Assembly (NCBI RefSeq): GCF_022414595.1
Contig: NZ_JADWYO010000037.1
Location: forward strand, 1 to 62,066
Direction: 5' to 3'
Source of the DNA: Streptomyces sp. MUM 203J
GTDB taxonomy: Bacteria > Actinomycetota > Actinomycetes > Streptomycetales > Streptomycetaceae
DNA: 62,066 nucleotides
The notes under the pieces were generated by a model. It saw only the letters and a program-made list of their open reading frames with translations. It ran no database searches and had not been told where the DNA came from. The translations under genes were made by a program, and so were the position numbers. Within the stretch, counting starts at the first letter, position 1. Every line of letters begins with the position of its first letter. Of this stretch, positions 17,142-24,594 are shown one piece after another.

Positions 17142-17200
17142 CCGGCCCCTCATATCCCTGCAGACCGAAGTCACGCACACCGAGACGAAGGAGGACCACG

Positions 17201-17401
17201 ATGGCCGAACACCAGGCAGAGGAGCGGAGCGGGCCCGTCGGCGACCTGACGTTCGAGGAGCTTCCCTTCGGAGATATCCCGTTCGAGGACTTGCCGGTCG
17301 ACGAACTGGGCCTCGTTGAGTTGGAGTCGCGGATGGAGGCGGAGGCCCAGGGGGTCCGCAACGTCACCGTGGTTCAGACGATCGTCTCCGGCGAGTGGTA
17401 G
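17201..17401 (+). CDS. 66-aa acidic small protein, candidate RiPP precursor
   Basis: ATG 17201 has an excellent ribosome-binding site (GAAGGAGG, 6 nt upstream). The peptide is strongly acidic in its first 50 residues, with a quasi-repeat of five-residue units (FEELP, FGDIP, FEDLP, VDELG, LVELE). It ends in a non-acidic tail, 'VRNVTVVQTIVSGEW', with Thr, Ser, Asn and a C-terminal Trp and no Cys. A leader-like acidic part plus a short distinct tail is the architecture of RiPP precursors. It sits between a B12-radical SAM enzyme and two isoprenoid-synthase-like proteins, and its stop overlaps the next gene's GTG by 7 nt. No family recognised; a small partner or carrier protein is the alternative. 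Confidence 0.7.
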   Translation: MAEHQAEERSGPVGDLTFEELPFGDIPFEDLPVDELGLVELESRMEAEAQGVRNVTVVQTIVSGEW

Positions 17402-18909
17402 CCGGACGGGTGAACGGTGAGGTCCGGGTCGAGCGGCACGTCGGCTGGCGGGGCGACAGCGCCCTGGTGGAGGATGCCCGGCGGCCGCTACGCCGCCGGG
17501 TCGCCCGCCTTCTGCAGGTGGACGGCCTGCCCGCGACCGCCGGTCTGCCGTCCGAACGGCGGATCGCCGCCGGGGTTGACCCCCGGGTCTTCTACACCTA
17601 TCCGCTGCTGTTCTACACCTCCTTCCCCGATGTTTCGTTGACACAGCTGCGGGCGCTGTCCCTCACCGGATCCCACCTCTTCGACTACGTGCTGACGCTG
17701 GACGAGGTACTTGACCGCCCGTCGTCCTGCGTGGGAGGAAGCCTGCTGCTGGGCAGCTTGCTCCAGCGCGAGGCGCTGCACGGGCTGTACGAGCTGCTGC
17801 CGCCCGGAAGTCCCTTCTGGAGCCACTTCGACCGCTACTTCGAGCACTTCTGCCAGGCCGTGCTGCGTGAGGAGGCCCGGCACCGCGGCCTGCTCCAGCC
17901 GTATCCCAGGGACGAGCTGGAGCTCGTCTACTCGGGCAAGTCCGCCGTCGCGAAGGCATGTCTCGCCGCTCTCGCCGTGCTCGGTGGAAACGAGCGGCCG
18001 CTGGCCGGTCTTGAGGCCTCGCACGATTCCTACTACGTGGCGTTCCAACTTGCCGACGATCTCGCCGACTGGCGGATCGACTACGAGCGCGGGCACTACT
18101 CGTACCCCCTCACGGTGGCGTTTCTGCGGGCGGGCTGGCAGCAGAGGGTGGAGTCCGCCGAGCGGCCCTCGTCGCCCGAGGTGGCGGAGCTGATCGCCCA
18201 CGAAGGTGTGATCGAGGAGGTTCGCGCACTCGCGCTTAACCATCTGGACCAGGCCGCGGGAGCGGTTGACCGGATGAGCGACGGAAGCTGGCACGCCGCC
18301 ATCCGGACCACCCGGCAACGGATCGAGGACCCCACCCTCGGCCTGGGCCCGTCTGCCGGTCCGCTGGGGAGCGCGGCGGCGCCGACCGGTGTCCCGACCA
18401 CGCCGACCGGTTGGCGGGGCGACGGGCGGACACCCGCGACTCCAGTGGCGGCGTCCTGGCGGCCCTGGCTCGACGCCGGCCGAACGCCGCGTGCGCCCAG
18501 GCCGACAGTCCTGGAGGAACAGTTTCGGACCCTGGACGCAGCCGGCCCGGCGCGGACCACGGGCGAGGCGCTGTGCCAGGTCGGCATGGCGATCGCGGCC
18601 TCACGCCGGGCCTTTCCGCAGTACGGCTTGGCCGAGCACCTCGGAGTGTCCGCGGCTGAACTGGACTGGCTCGATCAACATGGCCCGTGGCTGGACGGCC
18701 TGCTGGCGCTCGGCCTCGACGAGGAGCCCGAGCCATGGCACCCGGACCAGCCCGACGCGCCCGGTGTGGTGCCGGGCTGGGTCCCGCCGGCGGTGGGCCG
18801 GTATCTCGGTCACCGGATGGTCGACAGGTCCGCTCAGGAGCACCCGCCGGGCACCGTTCCGACTCCTGCCGTGCTGCTCCGCGCCTACCGCGTCCACGCG
18901 GTGACATAG
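17395..18909 (+). CDS. Class I isoprenoid-synthase-like protein with unknown C-terminal extension
   Basis: 504 aa. Residues ~40-320 have an all-helical isoprenoid synthase look. A first Asp-rich motif, 'DYVLTLDEVLD' (D97, D103, E104, D107), replaces DDxxD. A second, 'FQLADDLADWRIDYERGHYS' around residue 220, matches the metal-binding helix of polyprenyl/squalene synthases. A Pro/Thr/Gly linker (~325-370) leads to a ~130-residue domain I do not recognise. It would bind a prenyl diphosphate through Mg2+. It overlaps the 66-aa gene by 7 nt; a GTG at 17410 is an alternative start. It is related to the N-terminal half of the next protein, so the two may have arisen by duplication. Whether it elongates, cyclises or transfers prenyl chains is open. 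Confidence 0.75.
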   Translation: MVAGRVNGEVRVERHVGWRGDSALVEDARRPLRRRVARLLQVDGLPATAGLPSERRIAAGVDPRVFYTYPLLFYTSFPDVSLTQLRALSLTGSHLFDYVLTLDEVLDRPSSCVGGSLLLGSLLQREALHGLYELLPPGSPFWSHFDRYFEHFCQAVLREEARHRGLLQPYPRDELELVYSGKSAVAKACLAALAVLGGNERPLAGLEASHDSYYVAFQLADDLADWRIDYERGHYSYPLTVAFLRAGWQQRVESAERPSSPEVAELIAHEGVIEEVRALALNHLDQAAGAVDRMSDGSWHAAIRTTRQRIEDPTLGLGPSAGPLGSAAAPTGVPTTPTGWRGDGRTPATPVAASWRPWLDAGRTPRAPRPTVLEEQFRTLDAAGPARTTGEALCQVGMAIAASRRAFPQYGLAEHLGVSAAELDWLDQHGPWLDGLLALGLDEEPEPWHPDQPDAPGVVPGWVPPAVGRYLGHRMVDRSAQEHPPGTVPTPAVLLRAYRVHAVT

Positions 18910-18920
18910 GGAGGGCGGCT

Positions 18921-20936
18921 GTGACTCTTCTTCTGATGGAGACCCGTGACACGGACCGCGCGTTCGCGGAGCACTGGCTGGCCGGGCCCGGCTGCGGGGA
19001 CCGGACGCGGGATGTGGCGCGGCCGGTCCTTGGGGCGCTGTTCGACCACTTTCCGTTCCTGTTGTACGAGTACTTCGCCACCGTGCCGATGGGTGCGGCC
19101 CGGCGGGTGGCGCTGGCCGCGCGGGCGGGCGGGACTGCCCGGTTCCTGCGGTACCAGCAGAACCGGGGCCAGTGCACAGCTGCCCGGGCCGACCGGGAAT
19201 GCGCGTGGCTGCAGCGGTTCGCCACCCGGCAGTTGCAGGACGAGTTGCCGGCCGGGTCGGTGTTCTGGCAGTCGCTGTCCACCGGATATCGACGGCTCTC
19301 CGACCCGGACTCGGCCAGGGCGGTGCTCGTGCACACGACCACCGAGGCCTTCGCCGTCCTGGCAGGGACTCCGGCTCCCGCCGGACCGGTGACGGAGTCG
19401 CAGAGCCACCTGTACGCCGGGCTGGCCCGCTTCCAGGAATGTGTCGGCTGGAAGGAGGACTTCCTGCAAGGCCATCCCTCGCAGCTCGTCCCCCGGCTGC
19501 TCGCGGAGCTGGACGGGACACCGCAGACGCCCCGCGCCGCACGCGCAGCACTGCTCAACGACGCGGCTCGCCGGTTCTATTACGGCGGGCTTGCCGAGGA
19601 GACCCTCGACGCCGCTGCCGAGCAGCTGTGCCGGGCGCTGGCCGCGGTGACCGACCTGCCGCCCGGAGCCTGGGTGCAGCGGCTCGTCGTCTTCCTTGAG
19701 GACATCCGGCGGCTGCGCACGGACCTCGACCGGATCCGCCGGGACGGGCTGGCCCGGGCTCGCCGCGCCGGAGTCCCGGGCCGCTCCCCAGCGGCTTGTG
19801 ACGGCAGGGCTCCGGGTACGGCGGCCGACACCCCGGCGGCCGCCACGCCTGCTAATGCCCTTGCCGCCTCAGCCTGTTACCTCCGGCGGGAGCAGGATCC
19901 TGCCGGCCGCTGGGGCGACTTCCTGCTACTCGGTCAGCAGAGCACCTCCTGGGTCACCGGCTACGTCGGCTGGAATCTGGCGGCGACCGGCATGGCCGCA
20001 GACTCCCTGGCCGCGGCGTCCGACTGGCTGGTCGTGAACCGCGAACCAGCTGCGGGGTGGGGATACAACGACCAGTGGCCGGTGGACGTCGACTCCACAG
20101 CGAACGCCTTGCTGTTCCTGACCAGGTACGGGGCACCCGAGCCGCTGCGGTGGAAGCCGGCGCTGGAGTGGCTGCTGTCGGTGCAACGGCCCGATGGGGG
20201 CTTCGGCACCGTCGTGGACCCGGAGCCCTGGCTCGTGCGGTTCCGTTCGGACGCCGGTGACCTGCGAGGGTGGACTTCCTCGCACCCGTGCGTGACGGCG
20301 GTGGTCGCCCTGCTGCTGGCCGGCCTGGACGGTGCCCAGGAGCGGCGCGGAGCGCTACGGGCCGTGCGCTGGCTGCTGGACCGTCAGCGACCGGAGGGCT
20401 ACTGGGAGGCCTACTGGTGGTCGGGCCGGCTGTACACCACCTGCCGCGCGGTGCAGGCGGTCGGGGAGTCGAGCCGCTGTGGCGAGTTTCCCGGGGCCGT
20501 ACCGGCTCGGGCTCGGGCCGCCGCGTGGCTGCTGCGAAGTCAGCGGCGGGACGGGGGGTGGGCGGACGGACCGGACGGTGCCTCCGCCGCCTTCGAGACT
20601 GCGCTGGCCGTCCAGGCGCTGTGCGAGCTGCTGACGGCACCTCACACAGGTGACGCCCGGGCACTCTCGGAGGCCCTCGCCCGAGGCGCCCAGTGGTTGG
20701 AGAACCATCAACGGGCCGATGGCAGTTGGCCCACCGTGCCGATTCTGCGGGTACCTCGACCGCAGTTGACGGCCCCCTGGGAACAGACGTCGTGGAGGGA
20801 ATCGGTCGCCGGTCTCGACGTGGTCACCGAGGACTGGCGGCGACTCTTCACCACGGCAACGGCGCTTCGAGCCCTGCACACCGCATCACTGACCAGCGGT
20901 GCGGTGCCCGCAATCCCGACAGGAGACCAGCAATGA
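18921..20936 (+). CDS. Class II terpene-cyclase-like protein with degenerate class I-like domain
   Basis: 671 aa. Residues ~1-270 align by eye with the preceding protein ('LPAGSVFWQ' against 'LPPGSPFWS') but lack both Asp-rich metal motifs, so this half is probably non-catalytic. From ~305 on it is a squalene/hopene-cyclase-type alpha-barrel with QW-like repeats ('QRPDGGFG', 'QRPEGYW', 'QRRDGGWADG', 'QRADGSWP'). The acid motif is D389-V-D391-S-T-A, where hopene cyclase has DVDDTA. The middle Asp, the proton donor, is kept and the last Asp is Ser. GTG 18921 follows a GGGAGGG site 11 nt after the previous stop. A protonation-initiated cyclisation of a prenyl diphosphate or prenylated substrate is the likely role. 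The stop overlaps the next ATG. Confidence 0.78.
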   Translation: MTLLLMETRDTDRAFAEHWLAGPGCGDRTRDVARPVLGALFDHFPFLLYEYFATVPMGAARRVALAARAGGTARFLRYQQNRGQCTAARADRECAWLQRFATRQLQDELPAGSVFWQSLSTGYRRLSDPDSARAVLVHTTTEAFAVLAGTPAPAGPVTESQSHLYAGLARFQECVGWKEDFLQGHPSQLVPRLLAELDGTPQTPRAARAALLNDAARRFYYGGLAEETLDAAAEQLCRALAAVTDLPPGAWVQRLVVFLEDIRRLRTDLDRIRRDGLARARRAGVPGRSPAACDGRAPGTAADTPAAATPANALAASACYLRREQDPAGRWGDFLLLGQQSTSWVTGYVGWNLAATGMAADSLAAASDWLVVNREPAAGWGYNDQWPVDVDSTANALLFLTRYGAPEPLRWKPALEWLLSVQRPDGGFGTVVDPEPWLVRFRSDAGDLRGWTSSHPCVTAVVALLLAGLDGAQERRGALRAVRWLLDRQRPEGYWEAYWWSGRLYTTCRAVQAVGESSRCGEFPGAVPARARAAAWLLRSQRRDGGWADGPDGASAAFETALAVQALCELLTAPHTGDARALSEALARGAQWLENHQRADGSWPTVPILRVPRPQLTAPWEQTSWRESVAGLDVVTEDWRRLFTTATALRALHTASLTSGAVPAIPTGDQQ

Positions 20937-21205
20937 CGACAGAAGGACAGCAGAGCATTCCCCGGCGGTACCGCGCCGTGGGCCCGGAGAACACGCGCCG
21001 GCTGATCGCCAAGATCCGTACCGCGTTCCCGGACGCCACGTTCACCCTGCAACAGCGCGTCGAGGACGGCAAAGGCGACGTCGCGTTCGTGTGGTCCGTG
21101 CGCGGCACCCACAGCGGCGAGGTGGACGGATACGCTCCGACCGGAGCACCGGCGACGCTGACGATCGTCACGAGCATGGCCATCGGAGGGGCCGGTCGAC
21201 GATAG
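20933..21205 (+). CDS. Short SnoaL/NTF2-like (ester-cyclase-type) protein
   Basis: 90 aa starting with an ATGA overlap, hence translationally coupled to the cyclase-like gene. The centre reads 'IRTAFPDATFTLQQRVEDG', 'VAFVWSVRGTHSGEVDG' and 'PTGAPATLTIVTSMAI', the strand order and 'GTHxGE..G..PTG' pattern of SnoaL-like ester cyclases. The usual family length is ~130-145 aa; here the first helix and the final strand are missing. It is either a shrunken NTF2-like subunit or a remnant. It is the last gene of the operon and noncoding DNA follows. Confidence 0.6.
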   Translation: MTTEGQQSIPRRYRAVGPENTRRLIAKIRTAFPDATFTLQQRVEDGKGDVAFVWSVRGTHSGEVDGYAPTGAPATLTIVTSMAIGGAGRR

Positions 21206-21823
21206 GGCCCGGGCTTGGGAGCGGTGGCACCTGGCGGGACTCCGCCGGGGGCCACCGCCGGTCTGAGGCACGCTCACCGTTCGTGGCCGGCGTCGGCGGC
21301 CGATTACCGGGCAGGCCGGGACCTCCAGCGGTTGAAGTAAGGGGCTCCGCGCAGCATCATGAAGAGGCAGTCCACTTTGAAAGCGGTCTGGTTACGGGGC
21401 ACGTCGTCTCGCACAGAATTCCGCTTGCTTCATGCTTGTGCCGGTTGATGAAGCCGGAGGTCCCAGAGAGGTCCGAGAGGGCTCCCACGGCTGACGGAGG
21501 CCCTTCCGGTTCTGCTCGATGCAGGCAGCACGGCGGGGCCGGGGGCTGTGCGCTGGAGGTCGACCTTGTTCCTCGGCGGCAATGGGCGGCTCACCTCCGC
21601 TCGCGCGGAGAGCGCGCCTGCTGGCCTTCCCGGGTATGCCGGTTCGGCCTTGCCTCCGCCCGACTTCGCCGCGTGGTCGGCCGAGTCGGCCACGCGGGAG
21701 ACTCGGCCGGTGAACTCCCGTGCATTTCCCTGCACTTCACCAGTTCGGGCGAAGGGATGCCGCTCCCGGCCCCGTGGCGGAATCACGTGGACTGCCGCGG
21801 GGCCGCTGTGATCCACTGCGCTC
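21206..21823. other. Noncoding stretch downstream of the terpene-cyclase-like operon
   Basis: About 620 bp without a convincing gene in any frame. It contains the right copy of the 61-bp direct repeat (21429-21489). GC at third positions is not phased, and the short open frames are not protein-like. Confidence 0.5.
21429..21489 (+). repeat. 61-bp imperfect direct repeat, right copy
   Basis: Partner of 14068-14128 (49 of 61 bases identical, ungapped, same orientation). It lies 224 bp downstream of the operon's last stop, as the left copy lies 1.0 kb upstream of its first start. Confidence 0.6.
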
Positions 21824-22201
21824 GTGAGCTTGTCAGTGGATGTCTTCGTCGTCGACGCGGACGGGAGGATGCAGGTGCTGGACGTGCCGCGAGGCTGTTC
21901 CGACCTGGCTGGGTTCGAGAGCTGGCGCACCCGCGTGTGGGGCTCGGGGGCGGTCCGCTCACTGGGGGCCCGGTTCTTCCCGGTCCTGGCTGACGGCGAC
22001 TTGCGGGTCGAGGCCGACCAGGTCCCGCTCTTCGTGGACGAGTGTGCCCTGCTGCGAGAGAACTTGGAGAAGATCGTGGCGGATTCCGGGGCTGTGCGGA
22101 CGGTCGAGGAGCACAGGCACGCGCTCTCCGAACGGTTGGCGAATGTCGAGGATGCCGCCCGTCGAGCGCAGGAGATGGCCGGCGGCGTCCTCATCTGGTG
22201 A
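21824..22201 (+). CDS. Conserved hypothetical protein (125 aa)
   Basis: GTG 21824 starts a frame with normal codon bias. The N-terminal half looks beta-rich ('VDVFVVDADGRMQVLDVP', 'GSGAVRSLGARFFPVL'). The second half is a helix with a heptad-like pattern ('LRENLEKIVADSG', 'HALSERLANVEDAARRAQEM'), possibly a coiled coil. There are no membrane segments and no known domain. It lies inside the island between the operon and the pirin remnant, and its function is unknown. Confidence 0.6.
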   Translation: MSLSVDVFVVDADGRMQVLDVPRGCSDLAGFESWRTRVWGSGAVRSLGARFFPVLADGDLRVEADQVPLFVDECALLRENLEKIVADSGAVRTVEEHRHALSERLANVEDAARRAQEMAGGVLIW

Positions 22202-23165
22202 CATGCCCGCGAAGGTGGGGATGCCTCGGCGTCTGTCATGCAGGCTGCTCCGGGCGTGAGGATGTGCTGCAGGGCAGCGGCTCTGCATTTCCGCCGCCAC
22301 CCTGTCGGGACCTCACCCGAGGGCGGGTCGGCCCGTGGGGCTCCGAAACCGTCTCCTTCACGTCATGGCTTCCCGCCACGCGGCGGCTGGTTCAGCTCCG
22401 GGAAGGCGAGCCGAACGTTGCGTCGTGGGACCGGCTCCATGCAGCAGTGATCTTCTTCTGCCACGTGCGCTTCGAGCGCCTTGGCATCGGGTGGCCGGAG
22501 TCTCCGAAGGCTGCCGAGCTCCAGACCGATGGTTCCGGGGCGCCGGCCCGGGGAGCCCTCACCGGCCAAGGCCGACGATTTGCTGGTCCTTCACGGCGGT
22601 TGAGGCATCTCGCTTGCTCGGACAGTTTTGGAACGCGATGTGTGCCGGAACCTCGTCGGCCGCACCCGCGACGAGATCACGGAGGCCCGCGAGGCCTGGA
22701 CGACCGGCACTCGCCTCGGCACGGTGGAAGGCTACGACGGCGGCCGCCTCAGTGCCCCGGAACTGCCTGCCGGGGCACTGAAACCACGCGGAAGGGTCCG
22801 CTGAACGGGGCCCGTGCGGCCTGGTCGGCCTCTCACCGGCTCCGGGCCGTGCGGTCGGGACTCGTGGCGGCAGACGGCCCGGCCCATGCCCGCCCGCACG
22901 TCAGGGCTCGGGGAATGCCGGACGCCTCTGCCTGTCCCGGCCGCGGTACGGGTGCCGGGACTGCGGTGGCCTGCGGCCGCATCAGCTGACCGGCACACGT
23001 GCCCTGCCCCCGAAGGCCCATCCGAGCGCGTGGACGGCTCCGGCGCCCTCCACGGCCTCCGGAGTCAGGGACCGGCTGCCGGGGGAGCGGTGGCCCGGGC
23101 GCGCCCGTTCCGGGCCCCGCGGGGAGGCGGCGTGCACCGCTCCGGCGGGTGGCGCGGCGCACGAC
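22202..23165. other. Noncoding stretch containing the right island border
   Basis: Nearly 1 kb without an intact gene. The only recognisable element is the second copy of the pirin 3' end (22649-22804). Upstream of it the sequence has weak codon bias like the rest of the island; downstream, to 23165, nothing was identified. Confidence 0.5.
22649..22804 (+). pseudogene. Pirin C-terminal fragment; direct repeat copy 2 at right border of the island
   Basis: Fifty-one sense codons plus TGA align without a gap to the last 51 codons of the pirin gene (39 of 51 residues identical; both end 'LKPRGRVR'). The 23 nt at 22778-22800 are identical to 13844-13866. No upstream pirin sequence or start codon is present, so it cannot be a gene. 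It fits an integration at a gene 3' end, or recombination between two pirin alleles that trapped the island. Confidence 0.8.
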
Positions 23166-24452
23166 TCAGCCGAACCGCCCGGCTTCCGCCATGACGAGGT
23201 CCGGGAGTGCGGCCAGCGCCACGAGGCGGGGGTCGGCGTGAGGGCTGTCCGTGTCCTCCGCGACGCGGGGACACCAGGCGGACAGGCGGCGCAGCGCGTC
23301 CGCCAGGGCGCTCCGTTCGCCGCCGAGGAGCGCGGCTGTCAGGGCGACGACATCGGCCCGGGCGGTGCCGGGTCGGCAGGGCAGCTCACCCAGCCGCGGG
23401 AGGACGTCCACCGCTCCGCTGCCGTAGGCGGCGGCGAGCGCGGCGAGCACGAACCGCGCGGCGTCGCTCTCTTCGGCCCAGCGCTCCAGCATCGAGGGCA
23501 TTTCGTGCAGAACGGCCCGGCGGGCGGCGGCGTCGGCAGCGGGCGGCGCCGTCGTCCCCCGGCCGAGCGCCGCCACACGGTCCGCCCGTGCGACCGCCGC
23601 GGCCGGTGCCAGGGCCGTCAGCCGCAGGAAAAGGCCGAGAAGCAGAACCCGTGTTCCCGCGGGCATGCCGTCGTCCCGGGCCAGTTCGGCCAGGAGCGGC
23701 ACCGCGTCGGCCGTGTCGGCTGTGCACTCGCCCGCAAAGATGTCGACAGGCAGCAGCAGGTCCACGAAGTCCTCGGTGTTCTCGTACGGACATCCGTCGT
23801 GCGAAGCGGACTCGTTGTCCCGCAGCAGCCACGCCATCGCCGGCGGGGCGAGTTCCCAGCTGAAGTAGAGCCGCTCGGCGACCATCACCGCCACCGCCAG
23901 GGTCTCCTCGTGCGGCCCCGGCGCCGGGCACGACCATCGCGGCCCCGCAGGGGGCGGAACGGCGGCGGTGGGCAGCCGTACGGGAGGGTGAGCCCGGGCC
24001 GATTCCTGCTCGTGCACCAACCCGGCCCGGTCGAAGCCCACTTCGCAGACGGAGGCGTCGTCGGCCTCCCGGCAGTGCTGCCGGAAGCCGCCGTGCCGCC
24101 GGGCGGTTCTGGCGGCGTGAACCCGCGCGTCCCTCAGGAACCGCTCCCGCGCCGACTCCTCGGGACGCGCGTACACGGCCAGCGAGTCCACCTGCCACCA
24201 GCCGCTCAGCTCGGGATCGGGCCAACGGGTGTCGAACCGGCCGCTCAGCCGGTCGTCCCCCAGCAGTTTCATGAGATCCAGACGATGGCGGCCGAACGGG
24301 CGCACGGCCGTGAGCCGGTGCCCGAGTCTCACCCACTCGTCCGCGGCGGCGCACGCGGCGTCCTCGGTGGGCAGGCACAGCACATACCGCACGCCCCACT
24401 CGGATGGTTGTGCGTCGTACAAGGGGGAGGGTTCCGTCATGCGGTCCATCAT
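23166..24452 (-). CDS. Hypothetical protein, helical (HEAT-like) C-terminal half
   Basis: A 428-aa cytosolic-looking protein that I do not recognise. The first ~140 residues contain a mixed alpha/beta region ('EWGVRYVLCLPTEDAACAA', 'GWWQVDSLAVYARPEESARE'). The second half is Ala/Leu-rich helices ('LLAELARDDGMPAGTRVLLL', 'LERWAEESDAARFVLAALAA') spaced like HEAT or armadillo repeats. Several Met codons are clustered at the start; ATG 24452 has the best spacing to a GGGGGA box, with 24449 and 24440 as alternatives. It is read towards the island, with no operon partner. Confidence 0.65.
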   Translation of the reverse strand: MMDRMTEPSPLYDAQPSEWGVRYVLCLPTEDAACAAADEWVRLGHRLTAVRPFGRHRLDLMKLLGDDRLSGRFDTRWPDPELSGWWQVDSLAVYARPEESARERFLRDARVHAARTARRHGGFRQHCREADDASVCEVGFDRAGLVHEQESARAHPPVRLPTAAVPPPAGPRWSCPAPGPHEETLAVAVMVAERLYFSWELAPPAMAWLLRDNESASHDGCPYENTEDFVDLLLPVDIFAGECTADTADAVPLLAELARDDGMPAGTRVLLLGLFLRLTALAPAAAVARADRVAALGRGTTAPPAADAAARRAVLHEMPSMLERWAEESDAARFVLAALAAAYGSGAVDVLPRLGELPCRPGTARADVVALTAALLGGERSALADALRRLSAWCPRVAEDTDSPHADPRLVALAALPDLVMAEAGRFG

Positions 24453-24594
24453 GCGGTCCCCCACTGACACCCGGGCCGTGGCACGGCCCCGTGCACCGTG
24501 AGGTCCCGTGGACCGCCGAGGCAGGCCACCCGTGGTCCGTGTCCGGTGCCCGGCCGCTCCGCTTCGCGGCCGGGCGCCGGACACAGCGTCCCGC

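Noticed and set aside
15168..21205. Reading the operon as a hopanoid pathway
   Set aside because: The cyclase-like protein has DVDSTA rather than DVDDTA and a fused class I-like half, and no squalene-forming or hopanoid tail genes are present.
13871..22804. Calling the island an integrative conjugative element
   Set aside because: No integrase, relaxase, replication or conjugation gene is present and no tRNA is involved; only border repeats and debris support mobility.
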